This document shows positions 9,368-17,103 of a DNA stretch of 44,953 nucleotides, piece after piece. This DNA is from Hyphomicrobiales bacterium. Lineage in GTDB: Bacteria > Pseudomonadota > Alphaproteobacteria > Rhizobiales > Phreatobacteraceae. The stretch covers positions 1 through 44,953 of the forward strand of contig JAFKKV010000047.1 of the NCBI GenBank assembly GCA_017304475.1. The letters are read 5' to 3'. The position numbers and the translations under genes are program-made. The notes beneath the pieces were generated by a model, which saw only the letters and a program-made list of their open reading frames with translations, made no database searches and was not told the DNA's origin. How positions within the stretch are numbered: position 1 is the stretch's first letter; the number at the start of each line of letters is the position of its first letter.

Positions 9368-11053
9368 TCAGGAGCCGGCGCGAATGTCCATCGGCGCGAT
9401 GTCGATGAACCAGGAGCGCGGCTGGACGACGCCGGTGACGCGCGGCGAGATGGCGCGCGGCCCGACGTCATGGGCGACCCACAGGAAGGGCGCTTCCTCG
9501 ACGATGCGCTTGTGCAGGGCGGCCAGCGCCGTGTCGCGGCCGGCCGCATCGAAGGTGGTGCGGGCGGTGTTGACCAGGCCGTCGAACTCGTCGGAATTGA
9601 CGAAACCCCAATTGTTCGAGGTCGGCGGATTGGCCGCGCGCGTCACGAAGCGGCCCATGGCGAAGAACGGGTCCATGGCGGCAAACGAGACGTTGATGGC
9701 ATTGGAGCCGCGCGCGCCGGCCGAGCCCGCGCCCTCGCGCCAGTTGGTGAACACCGAGTTCCACTCGGCGACCTCCAGCTCGACATTGAAGAAGCATTCC
9801 TTCAGCGCCTGCTGCAGCCATTCGTTCATGACGATGGGCTGCATCTGGCCGGAGCCGGAGGCCGAGGTCAGCACCTTGACGGTGACCGGGCGCTGGGCCG
9901 AGAAGCCGGCCTCGCGCATCAGCCGCTGGGCGTTGGCGAGATCATATTTGATGTCGAAAGTGGGATTGCCCCACCAGGGGTGGCCGGGCGGAACCGTGCC
10001 CTTCGGCACCTCCATCAGGCCGTTGAGCAATTGCTTCAGCTCGTCGCGGTTGATGCAGAGATTGGCCGCCTGGCGCACCCGCCGGTCCGCCCAGGGCGAC
10101 CCCTCGCGGAACGAGAACTGCCAGGGCCAGACATGCGGCTGGGCATTGGTATACATCTTGAAGCCGCGCGAGGTGATCTGCGGCACGGCGTCGGGCGAGG
10201 GCGCCTCGATCCAGTCGACCTGGCCGGCGAGCAGCGCCGCGGTGCGGGCATTGGCCTCGGGCAGCGGCAGGAGCACCACCCGGTCGATCTTCGGCCGGCG
10301 GGCGACGTCCCAATAATCCCGGTTGGCGACCATTTCGAAACGCTCGCGCGGCACCAGCCGCACGCCGCGGAAGGCGCCGGTGCCGGACGGGTTGCCGGCA
10401 AAGGCGGTCCAGGCGGCCTGGGCGCGCTGGCGCGGATCGGTGACGCTGGCCGGCACCTCGGAGAACAGCTTCTGCCAATGGGCGGGCGAGGCCATGAACA
10501 GGTTGGTCAGGTTGATCGGCAGGAAGGAATCCGGCGCCGAGGTGGTCAGCTCCACCGTGAGGTCGTCGATGACGCGGGCGGATTTCAGGTTCGGCATGCG
10601 CGAGACGGTGACGCCGACCTGGCTCTGGTCGAAATGCGCGGCCGTCTGGTCCAGCACCTTCTGGACGTTCCAGACGACAGCCGCGGCATTGAACGGCGAG
10701 CCGTCATGGAAACGCACGCCCGGCCGCAGCTTGAAGATCCACTTGGTCTTGTCGGTGGCATCGACAGCCCATTCCAGCGCCAGGCCCGGAATGATCACCG
10801 AGGCGGCGTCGGCCTTCGACAGGTCCCAGTTGACCAGCGCGTCATACATGGGGATGCCGGTGAAGCGATTGCCCTCGAAACCCTGGTCCGGCTGGCCATG
10901 GGTGCGCGGAATGTCGGCGGCGGTCATGCCGATGCGCAGCACTTTTTCCTGCGCGAGAGCCGAAGTGCTGGTGAGGAGCGTGCCGGCCGAGGCCAGAACG
11001 GTGCCGGCCAGGATGGCGCCGGTCATGACTGCCGGTCGAAAGCGGGACCACAT
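9368..11053 (-). CDS. Periplasmic peptide-type substrate-binding protein (SBP_bac_5 family)
   Basis: This 561-residue periplasmic receptor of the ABC importer has a Sec signal peptide (MWSRFRPAVMTGAILAGTVL..ALAQ, cleavage near residue 35). The mature part carries typical family segments: PGLALEWAVDATDKTKWIFKL, R-P-G-V-R-F-H-D-G-S-P-F-N-A-A (the family hallmark) and RRVRQAANLCINRDEL. The start is ATG at 11053, preceded by AGGGAGA; the open frame extends about 47 codons upstream without support. It is the first gene of the operon. Ligands of this family include di- and oligopeptides, glutathione, nickel chelates and opines, and nothing visible decides between them. Confidence 0.93.
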   Translation of the reverse strand: MWSRFRPAVMTGAILAGTVLASAGTLLTSTSALAQEKVLRIGMTAADIPRTHGQPDQGFEGNRFTGIPMYDALVNWDLSKADAASVIIPGLALEWAVDATDKTKWIFKLRPGVRFHDGSPFNAAAVVWNVQKVLDQTAAHFDQSQVGVTVSRMPNLKSARVIDDLTVELTTSAPDSFLPINLTNLFMASPAHWQKLFSEVPASVTDPRQRAQAAWTAFAGNPSGTGAFRGVRLVPRERFEMVANRDYWDVARRPKIDRVVLLPLPEANARTAALLAGQVDWIEAPSPDAVPQITSRGFKMYTNAQPHVWPWQFSFREGSPWADRRVRQAANLCINRDELKQLLNGLMEVPKGTVPPGHPWWGNPTFDIKYDLANAQRLMREAGFSAQRPVTVKVLTSASGSGQMQPIVMNEWLQQALKECFFNVELEVAEWNSVFTNWREGAGSAGARGSNAINVSFAAMDPFFAMGRFVTRAANPPTSNNWGFVNSDEFDGLVNTARTTFDAAGRDTALAALHKRIVEEAPFLWVAHDVGPRAISPRVTGVVQPRSWFIDIAPMDIRAGS

Positions 11054-11298
11054 GCGTTTTTCTCCCTGATGCCCGGTGATCGATGCTGGCAAGCGACATG
11101 CCAGCCCGGCGAAGCAGCCCGTCTGCGCGGCCTTGTTGAGCTTTGCCCGATCCGACGCCCGGCCCCATGCCGGGCGGTGGAGCATTGTGATCAATCCTTG
11201 TGCAGTTTTACGGATGCCGCAAGACTGTTCGAGAGTGTTCAGGGGGGAGAATGTTCAGCAGGGCAGCGCTGGATTGACGCATGTATGCAAGGGGGAGG

Positions 11299-11333
11299 GC
11301 GAATGGTGAGTGGCGAATAGCGAATGGCGAAGA
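11299..11333 (+). repeat. Imperfect 7-bp tandem repeat (GCGAATG-like, five units)
   Basis: Five consecutive heptamers read GCGAATG, GTGAGTG, GCGAATA, GCGAATG, GCGAAGA. The array is short and could vary in copy number by slippage. It is not a CRISPR array, having no spacers. Confidence 0.8.
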
Positions 11334-11357
11334 GGGCATGATGCGTCGAGCGCGTGA

Positions 11358-11387
11358 ACCCTCGCCCAGGTCTTCGTGGGAGAGGGT
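11358..11387. repeat. Small inverted repeat (CCCTC..GAGGG hairpin)
   Basis: Arms ACCCTCGCCCA and TGGGAGAGGGT pair at 10 of 11 positions around an 8-nt loop. There is no T-run, so it is not an obvious rho-independent terminator. It resembles the short GAGAGGG-type hairpins near the right end of the window. Confidence 0.6.
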
Positions 11388-11540
11388 GGCCGCGGCAGCG
11401 GCCGGGGTGGTTGCATCGATGCTATCAATGCATCCCGACCCGACCTCTGAACCGCCAGCGACGCGCCCCTCAAAGGACGCCCCATTCTCGATGCCGCACT
11501 CCCATCCGAACCACCCGAACCCCACCAAAAAGGCCCCCGC

Positions 11541-12056
11541 ATGCGCCCCCTGGCCATCATCGCCAAAGCCTTCGGCATGACCGACGAAGCCTGGCGCCGC
11601 CACGCCAATCCCTGGAGCGTCTACACCCGCTTCGCCGCCATCCCCGCGATGATCCTGGCCATCTGGAGCCGGGTCTGGCTCGGCTGGTGGGCGCTTATCC
11701 CCGTCGCCCTGGTGATCGCCTGGCTCGCCATCAACCCCCACGTCTTCGCCCCCATCGACACGCCCCGCTCCTGGGCCGCCAAGGGCATCTATGGCGAGAG
11801 GCTCTGGCTGGAACGCCCGGACCGGGTGCCGCCGGGCGACCGCCTGGCGTTCCGCTGGCTGGCGGTGCCGGGCGTGGTGGGCGCGGGGCTGCTCGTGTGG
11901 GGGCTGGTGGTGCTGGAGATCTGGCCGACGGTGTTTGGGGCGAGCTTGGTCGTGATGGCGCAGTTGTGGCGGATTGATCGGTTGGGGAGGGTTTATGAGG
12001 GGAGTGAACTCCCCCTTGAAGAAGCAAAATACGGAAATAGGCACGCGTCACCGTAA
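11541..12056 (+). CDS. DUF6653-type membrane protein, 3' end overwritten by a repeat
   Basis: This 171-residue protein begins MRPLAIIAKAFGMTDEAWRRHANPWSVYTRF. The H-A-N-P-W-S-V-x-T-R motif, the following hydrophobic pair and N-P-x-x-F-A-P-I-D are features I associate with DUF6653, a family of unknown function. Three or four membrane helices are visible, at about 30-48, 50-66, 105-125 and 128-145. AAAAAGG precedes the ATG by about 8 nt. The last codons (GNRHASP, stop) are read from the 25-bp repeat at 12036-12060 and its TAA lies inside it, so the original C-terminus was probably replaced. The change to AT-richer DNA starts here. Confidence 0.78.
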   Translation: MRPLAIIAKAFGMTDEAWRRHANPWSVYTRFAAIPAMILAIWSRVWLGWWALIPVALVIAWLAINPHVFAPIDTPRSWAAKGIYGERLWLERPDRVPPGDRLAFRWLAVPGVVGAGLLVWGLVVLEIWPTVFGASLVVMAQLWRIDRLGRVYEGSELPLEEAKYGNRHASP

Positions 12057-12060
12057 TTCC
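12036..12060 (+). repeat. 25-bp junction motif, copy 1
   Basis: This copy has the core CACGCGTCACCGTAATTCC. It is the left-hand copy bordering the helicase island and supplies the stop codon of the DUF6653 gene. It is in the same orientation as the copies at 14995 and 15359. Confidence 0.8.
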
Positions 12061-12159
12061 GGCGCGCGTAGGTGCTCGGGCGCGGTCGCGTAGCGGAACT
12101 AAGAGAGCACGATAGAACGCCGCAGGCGGTACGTGTCTTCGTAATTCCTGACCGTTCGG

Positions 12160-14688
12160 CTAGGCGCCTTTGCCCGCGGCCGTTTCGAAGCTGACTAGAT
12201 AAGTAGTCTTGATTCCGTCCGGGGTTAGCTTGGCTTTCAGGAGCGCCGCCTCGCATCGCTCCTGCAGCGCGTCAGCTTTGCCTGGGCTCGCAATTAGGTC
12301 GCTTAAGACGCCGCGCAGCGCGCCGACCAACTTGGTGATGTCGCCCAGCCGCAACGCGTAGCTGCCTGCCGTGCTTGCCTTTTTGTCGGCGATGGCCTCT
12401 GGCAAGGCCGATACCCGCACTGCTTCGCGGCCGGGATAGGCACCTTTGAACCAATTCTCAGCCTCGAGCAACTGGGCGTGGTCGCTCTTATAGAGCGGGT
12501 TGTCCTCCTTCTTGCTCTTCGCTTCAATTACGAAGTCGAACGTGGCGCCGGTGCGCCAAAGAACGTCTGGTCCAGTGTTGTGAATCTTCTCGGGTCGCTC
12601 TGCCTCGAAGCCGAGATATGTGCCGAGGTTGGCGAGTGCTTCTTCATATCGCGCGGCGGACGCTTCAGGCACCAACTCCGTGACCGCTTCCTCGAAATCG
12701 GCCAGCAAGGCCCCGCGCAGGTCATATTCGAGCAGCCTGGCGACAATCGCCGCCGACTGCTTGCCCGGAATCGGCCGGGGCACATAGGGCGGTCGGGTCT
12801 TCGGCGGCGAGTGGTTGTTGCTGAGCGAGAAGGCACTCGTTTGCAGCTTCTGACCGCGCTCCTCATCGTCCATCTGATAGGCGATCCGGGCAGCCGAGGC
12901 CGATAGCCAAGCGCGGCGCTGATTGTCCGATTTGAGGTCGTCGTCCCCGATGAACTTCTCTAGGGTCTGAAGTGCTTTCTCGTGCTGGCCGAGCCGTTGG
13001 AGCTTGAACGCCTTGCGCTCGGCGCCAGCGATGCGAAGCTCCAGCGTGTTTACCGGCGCGGCGTGCGCGGCCTCGGCCAACTCCGACGCATGGTACGCCA
13101 CCCAGTCGCCGTCGCGGGTCAGGCACTTCATCACCGTCTGATGGACCTCTGTCACCGTCGTGACGGTCTCACTCATTTCCTGGCCCATGTTGAGCTGGAC
13201 GCGCGTGCTGGCAGTCAGGAAGGCTAGGTTGCTCTTGCGACCGATCCAGCCGACCAAACGGCTGCCGATTAGCATCACCACGCAGAAGTCGCCGCCGCCG
13301 CGCGTTCCGCGGCCGATACCCTGCTCGATCCGCTGAGCGAGAAGTGAGCTGACGGCTGAGTCGGCAATGACGTTCACCCGGTAGACGTCGTAGTCCGACG
13401 TGCCCTGGGGGAGGTTATCCATGACGAGAAACCGACAGGCGTTGCCGGCGAGGTCAATCCCATCATACCGATTGGCGAGGACAAGCGGCCCATAGCTCGT
13501 GCCGGTCTGCATGGCCGCGATCTGCTCCGCCACGGCCTTGGCGGTGCTGGGATATGCCGCGATATCAGTCCAGTGATCGGCGGCCTGGCCCGACGGGGTA
13601 AGGATTGCCGCCCCGCGCTTGCTGTCGGCAAGCTTCTTGGCGATGTTCTTGACCATTGGCGTGATCGGAGTGCCGCCGAGCTTCATCAACTCGGGAATGA
13701 GGATCATCCGCTCCCCGACGCCAGCCAGCGAGGCTGATGTGATTGGCCTGCCGACCGCTTCGGCGGACGCGCCGAACGTGCGCACGATCTCGCTATCGTC
13801 GGCGATCGTCGCAGACATATAGATGTGTCGCCCGCAATCCTCAAAGGTTGGCAAGAGATCCACCGGCGGGAAGATCGGCGTGATGGTTACCGACTGGCGG
13901 CTAAATAAGCAGTGGCAGACCGCCAAGTTGTCGCGCAGGAATGGCCACACGAAAGGGTCGATCTTGTCGACGACCTCAGCGAGATGTTGCTCCACCTCGG
14001 GAAGCTTGCGTTGCCAGGCCCAGCTTGGCACCTCCATCACGCCGGAGTCCTTGCCATTAGTCACGTCCGCGAACGAGCCGCTCCGCCCGACCTCTTTGAA
14101 CGCGACGCGGAAACGGCCGGCAAGATCAGCATAGACCTCCCCGTGGTCCTTTGCCGAGATTTTGAGGCTGAAGGCTTCCCGTACCGATGAGAGCGCCACG
14201 TGCGCGTCGTCGAGGATGATAGCTCCAGCCTTGACTATGTCCTGCCCGGCATTCCGCACGCCGAACTTGCTCCGGCCGTTGAACAGAGTTTCGTAGGATC
14301 CGACCAAGACACTCTTGCCGTCGTAAAAGTCGCCGGGAAGCGGCTGTTTTTTGACGTAAGGTACGGCGGAGATCCCGTAATCCTTACTCTGAGCTATCAC
14401 TTGGTCGACCAGCTGATTTGTTGGCGTCAAGTAGATAGCCGGTTCGCCGAGCTCATTCATCACCGATTGCGCCATCAGAAGGGCAACAAGGGTCTTGCCA
14501 CCGCCGGTGTGCAGTTTGACTACCACATCGCGATCCGTGCGACGGAGGAACCAGGCGTCGAGTACCTCGGCCTGACTGGCATAGAGATCGTTGATGCCTA
14601 GCGGCTTCGGCAGCGCGTTGAAAATCTCGCGCGGATTGATTGGCTTCGGCTTACCTTTGCTTTCCCGAAGCTTTTTGAAATCAACCAT
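12160..14688 (-). CDS. XPD/DinG-type superfamily 2 helicase fused to a PD-(D/E)xK nuclease domain
   Basis: This 842-residue protein has helicase motif I HTGGGKT (60-66), Ia YLTPTNQ (86-92), II DDAH (160-163) in place of DEAH, and III SAT (292-294). Motif V-like ANRYDGIDLAG (405-415) and VI QGIGRGTR (456-463) resemble the second RecA domain of DinG/XPD. There are no cysteines between motifs Ia and II, so the XPD iron-sulfur cluster is absent. Residues about 550-690 are helical. Residues 690-735 read GPDV (706-709) and IEAK (721-724), the PD-x(13)-ExK signature of restriction-type nucleases. GC and codon use are less biased than in the neighbours, suggesting transfer. A stand-alone nucleic-acid-targeting defence role is inferred, not shown. 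The start ATG 14688 has only a weak GGGTG upstream. Confidence 0.88.
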   Translation of the reverse strand: MVDFKKLRESKGKPKPINPREIFNALPKPLGINDLYASQAEVLDAWFLRRTDRDVVVKLHTGGGKTLVALLMAQSVMNELGEPAIYLTPTNQLVDQVIAQSKDYGISAVPYVKKQPLPGDFYDGKSVLVGSYETLFNGRSKFGVRNAGQDIVKAGAIILDDAHVALSSVREAFSLKISAKDHGEVYADLAGRFRVAFKEVGRSGSFADVTNGKDSGVMEVPSWAWQRKLPEVEQHLAEVVDKIDPFVWPFLRDNLAVCHCLFSRQSVTITPIFPPVDLLPTFEDCGRHIYMSATIADDSEIVRTFGASAEAVGRPITSASLAGVGERMILIPELMKLGGTPITPMVKNIAKKLADSKRGAAILTPSGQAADHWTDIAAYPSTAKAVAEQIAAMQTGTSYGPLVLANRYDGIDLAGNACRFLVMDNLPQGTSDYDVYRVNVIADSAVSSLLAQRIEQGIGRGTRGGGDFCVVMLIGSRLVGWIGRKSNLAFLTASTRVQLNMGQEMSETVTTVTEVHQTVMKCLTRDGDWVAYHASELAEAAHAAPVNTLELRIAGAERKAFKLQRLGQHEKALQTLEKFIGDDDLKSDNQRRAWLSASAARIAYQMDDEERGQKLQTSAFSLSNNHSPPKTRPPYVPRPIPGKQSAAIVARLLEYDLRGALLADFEEAVTELVPEASAARYEEALANLGTYLGFEAERPEKIHNTGPDVLWRTGATFDFVIEAKSKKEDNPLYKSDHAQLLEAENWFKGAYPGREAVRVSALPEAIADKKASTAGSYALRLGDITKLVGALRGVLSDLIASPGKADALQERCEAALLKAKLTPDGIKTTYLVSFETAAGKGA

Positions 14689-14994
14689 TTAATCACCCAG
14701 TGCGTGTATCGACACCATGTCATAGCCGAGGATCGGTGACGTGTCATTGGTTGAGGCAATCAACCTCCCCGTGCATCGAGCATCAAGGTGACAGGCAGCT
14801 CATTTTCCTTTTTGGCCGCCGGATCACGCTGGGCCAAATCACGCCTCATCAGATCAGGTTGGTCAGCTTTCGGCCCGCATTGGAATCACGATGATACGTA
14901 TCTCGTTCCCTCCTAGCTATGCCCGGTGGAGTGGCCCCTGAAGTGTCACGTCAATTCAAAATTAAGCGGCAGCGGTGGGCGCTGCGGGGTACAT
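14689..14994. other. Non-coding flank upstream of the helicase gene
   Basis: This spacer of about 300 bp has markedly lower GC than the surroundings. It should hold the helicase promoter, reading leftwards, but I cannot place the boxes. No supported coding region is seen. A phrase GAAGTGTCACGTCAATTC at about 14940 resembles a decayed copy of the 25-bp motif. Confidence 0.4.
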
Positions 14995-15019
14995 GCTAGG
15001 TACGTGTTACTGTAATTCC
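14995..15019 (+). repeat. 25-bp junction motif, copy 2
   Basis: This copy has the core TACGTGTTACTGTAATTCC, with two changes from the consensus. It bounds the helicase gene on its upstream side, in direct orientation to copy 1 almost 3 kb away. It immediately abuts the stop codon of the small coiled-coil ORF. Confidence 0.8.
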
Positions 15020-15020
15020 G

Positions 15021-15197
15021 TTATCCAACCAGGGGACGGGTGCCCGACGAAAGTCGGTTCACGGCGGCCACCAAGTCGCCAATTGTTCGGCTGGCCAAGT
15101 CGAATTGCGCCGTCAGACTGGACACTTCAATCTTGAGCTGTCTGACTTCCGCCTCTAGCTTCGTAATCTTGTTCTCGTGTGTGCCGAGATCTGCCAT
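15021..15197 (-). CDS. Small coiled-coil protein next to the helicase
   Basis: This predicted 58-residue protein begins MADLGTHENKITKLEAEVRQLK. Heptad-spaced Ile/Leu/Val residues (I11, L14, V18, L21, V25, L28) form a short leucine-zipper-like coiled coil. The start at ATG 15197 is chosen because GGGAG lies 6 nt upstream; an upstream start at 15257 would add 20 residues. It has the same AT-richer composition and strand as the helicase gene, from which it is separated by about 330 bp and one repeat copy. Function is unknown; it could be a helicase partner or an unrelated remnant. Confidence 0.55.
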   Translation of the reverse strand: MADLGTHENKITKLEAEVRQLKIEVSSLTAQFDLASRTIGDLVAAVNRLSSGTRPLVG

Positions 15198-15297
15198 TCG
15201 AATCTCCCGCTTCGCGATAGGCAGTGACACTTCACCATCAACGCGGGAAAGCCGCAAATGCGCTGTCTACGAGTTCGTTGACGTTGTCCACAGGTAT

Positions 15298-15322
15298 GCA
15301 ATTGCGGTGACACGTACCTCAA
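15298..15322 (-). repeat. 25-bp junction motif, copy 3 (inverted)
   Basis: Read on the minus strand, this copy gives TACGTGTCACCGCAATTGC at its core. It is inverted relative to copy 4, which lies 36 bp away, so the two can form a cruciform or hairpin. Confidence 0.82.
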
Positions 15323-15358
15323 TCCCTATTTGTTGAGCCGTTCGAAACAAATTCGCGA

Positions 15359-15383
15359 AATAGGTGCGCGTCACCGCAATTCC
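15359..15383 (+). repeat. 25-bp junction motif, copy 4
   Basis: This copy has the core TGCGCGTCACCGCAATTCC. Together with copy 3 it makes an inverted pair at the right edge of the helicase island, about 100 bp before the DapF-like gene. GC content rises back to the chromosomal level just after it. Confidence 0.82.
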
Positions 15384-15487
15384 GGCTCCCGTCGCGGAGC
15401 CGCCAGTCACCTCCCTCAAAACCGCGTGCGCAATTCCGGCAAGTGGATAGGGTCCTGTTTCCAGGCGAACCGGCGCAGGAACGGAAC

Positions 15488-16303
15488 ATGTCGATCAGCT
15501 TCCAGAAAATGCACGCGAATGGCGACGATTTCGTCATTGTCGACCTGCGCGGCCAGGCCAACATCATCGATCGGCACGTGGCCAGGCGGCTGGGCGACCG
15601 AAATCGCGGGATAGGGTTCAATCAACTCGCGGTCATCTCGGATTGTGACGACGCGGCGGCGCAGCTTGCGTTCTGGAATCCCGATGGTTCCATGCTGGAT
15701 GCCTGCGGCAGCGCCACGCGAGGCGTTGCCTGGACGCTGTTGCAGGGAACCAGTTCCTCTTCCGTCGTGCTCAGGACCAATCGCGGCCTTCTCAGCTGTT
15801 CCAAGGACAGGGACGGCCTCATCTCGGTCGATATGGGAAAGCCGTTGGTGGATTGGCGCGATGTGCCGATCGCCCGGGCGGTGGATACGCTCAGCTTGCC
15901 TCTGCCCGGCGATCCCGCCGCTTGCGGCATGGGCAATCCGCATTGCACCTTCTTCGTCGACGATGCGGAAGCCGTCGACGTCGCGGCGATCGGAGCGGCG
16001 ATCGAGGTTCATCCCCTGTTCCCGCAAAAGACCAATGTTCATTTCGTTCAGGTCTTGAGCCCGACGCACATCCGGCTGCGCATCTGGGAACGCGGTGGCG
16101 GTATTCCACTTGGTTCGGGCTCATGCTCCTGCGGTGCGGCGGTGAATGGAATGCGGCGCGGCCTGCTCGGCCATTCCGTCGCGGTCGATTGCGATGGCGG
16201 GCGCGTGACCGTCACCTGGGACGGCATCGGCGGGGTCTTCCTCAAAGGACCCGTCGAACAGAGTTTCAGCGGCGTCTGGCCGGTCGTGCCCGAAAGACAG
16301 TGA
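15488..16303 (+). CDS. DapF-like racemase/epimerase homolog with an altered active site
   Basis: This 271-residue protein has the two-domain diaminopimelate epimerase fold, judged from conserved segments: FQKMHANGDDF (5-15), GIGFNQL (41-47), ACGSATRG (72-79), GMGNPH (147-152), TNVHFV (182-187) and IWERGGG (199-205). True DapF uses two cysteines. The first is present (C73), but the second aligns with Ser210 in the stretch IPLGSGSCSCG, although C213 and C215 are close by. The substrate-binding Asn of the family G-N-D-F motif is Asp13 here. Activity on meso-diaminopimelate is therefore doubtful; another amino acid, or loss of epimerisation, is possible. The start at ATG 15488 follows AGGA. The usual housekeeping dapF is presumably elsewhere. 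Confidence 0.85.
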   Translation: MSISFQKMHANGDDFVIVDLRGQANIIDRHVARRLGDRNRGIGFNQLAVISDCDDAAAQLAFWNPDGSMLDACGSATRGVAWTLLQGTSSSSVVLRTNRGLLSCSKDRDGLISVDMGKPLVDWRDVPIARAVDTLSLPLPGDPAACGMGNPHCTFFVDDAEAVDVAAIGAAIEVHPLFPQKTNVHFVQVLSPTHIRLRIWERGGGIPLGSGSCSCGAAVNGMRRGLLGHSVAVDCDGGRVTVTWDGIGGVFLKGPVEQSFSGVWPVVPERQ

Positions 16304-16310
16304 CGCGGCG

Positions 16311-16332
16311 TGCCGCGTGCCGGCGCGCGGCA
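16311..16332 (+). terminator. Possible hairpin after the DapF-like gene
   Basis: Arms TGCCGCGTGC and GCGCGCGGCA pair over 10 bp with one G-T pair around a 2-nt turn, starting 7 nt after the stop codon. There is no T-tract, so intrinsic termination is uncertain. Confidence 0.35.
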
Positions 16333-16568
16333 TAGCGGTTCCGGCAATGGGCTGATGGGGAGGGCGGCTTCGCCGGGGCAGCCGGCGCGGTGATCGCCTG
16401 GGCCGAACCTTGGCGGCGAGACCGGCAAATGGGCATGCGGCACGTGTCCCGGCGATCTCTTCGCGCTGGAGCCGCTGCCATGGCGAGGATGGCGCCAGGG
16501 CCGTCGTGATCGCACCGCAATTCTCGCTATCATCGGTGGCCTCGAGGGCGTTCCGAGGGATCGTGCCG

Positions 16569-16946
16569 ATGAAGTTCTGGGCTATCCTGGCCTTGCTGGC
16601 TCTCGCGCTGGATGCGGCTGCCCTGTTTGTCCAATATGACCTCAGGGGCTGGACGCCCGACAACCCGCGCGATCCCGCCGCGATCGTCCAGCCGACGCCT
16701 GCTGGCGGCAGCGCTTTCGCGGTCCGCGATTGCCTGCCGGGCAGCGTCCGGCCCTGGGAGCCGCCGACGGCGGAAGAGTATTCCGGCTCCGCCACGCTCA
16801 CCGTGCTGGCCTGCCGCAGCCGTGCGAGCGCCATGCCCGTCGCGCTCGCCTATCTCGGCGTGGTGGCGACCGGGCTCGTCCTCCTGCTCGCCAGGCGCGG
16901 CCGCCGGAGGGGCGTCGAGCCCAAGGGGGCAGGAGGCGGGAGCTGA
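16569..16946 (+). CDS. Small two-helix membrane protein, unknown function
   Basis: This 125-residue protein begins MKFWAILALLALALDAAALFVQYDL, an N-terminal membrane anchor or signal. A periplasmic segment of about 60 residues follows, with two cysteines (in VRDCLPG and LACRS) that could pair. A second helix (VALAYLGVVATGLVLLLA) and a basic tail (RRGRRR) suggest the tail is cytoplasmic. ATG 16569 places the start directly at the first helix; the frame is open upstream but without features. I do not recognise the family. Confidence 0.6.
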   Translation: MKFWAILALLALALDAAALFVQYDLRGWTPDNPRDPAAIVQPTPAGGSAFAVRDCLPGSVRPWEPPTAEEYSGSATLTVLACRSRASAMPVALAYLGVVATGLVLLLARRGRRRGVEPKGAGGGS

Positions 16947-16977
16947 CCGAAAAACCTGGGATGACGGTGTCGCGCCC

Positions 16978-17002
16978 GGAATTGCGCTGACACGAAGCTC
17001 AA
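16978..17002 (-). repeat. 25-bp junction motif, copy 5
   Basis: The plus strand reads GGAATTGCGCTGACACGAAG, so the motif lies on the minus strand. It is followed by CTTCTGCCTTGCCGGCC, a phrase also found after copy 7 at 26125. It marks the left edge of the duplicated zinc-ribbon/GST fragment. Confidence 0.75.
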
Positions 17003-17103
17003 TCTCCTTCTGCCTTGCCGGCCCGGGGGGCCTGACATGGCTGAACTGGGCGGTGAACCCGCTTTGCCGGCCCACCCGGGACGGTGCAGCGCTTCCACGC
17101 CAG

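Larger units (their letters stand above)
11054..11540. promoter_or_regulatory. Intergenic region upstream of the ABC importer operon, with small repeats
   Basis: This 487-bp spacer between divergent genes should contain the importer operon promoter on the minus strand and the promoter of the DUF6653 gene on the plus strand. I could not assign -35/-10 boxes with confidence. It holds a run of imperfect 7-bp units (11299-11333) and a hairpin (11358-11387), listed separately. No coding sequence is convincing. Confidence 0.45.

Noticed and set aside
5360..11320. Very long open frames on the plus strand opposite the ABC importer genes (up to about 1000 codons)
   Set aside because: They are antisense shadows caused by high GC in third codon positions. 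They encode His/Arg/Asp/Gly-rich, domain-free sequence, while the minus strand has five complete, motif-bearing genes.
11299..11333. Short tandem repeat as a CRISPR or iteron origin
   Set aside because: There are only five imperfect 7-bp units with no spacers, no replication gene nearby, and no AT-rich unwinding region.
12160..14688. The helicase as part of Hachiman, DISARM, type I restriction or a Cas3-like system
   Set aside because: None of the required partner genes (HamA, methylase, specificity subunit, Cascade) is in the window, and the motif pattern fits DinG/XPD better.
15488..16303. Assignment as the housekeeping lysine-pathway dapF
   Set aside because: The second catalytic Cys and the substrate Asn are changed, and no lysine or peptidoglycan genes are adjacent.
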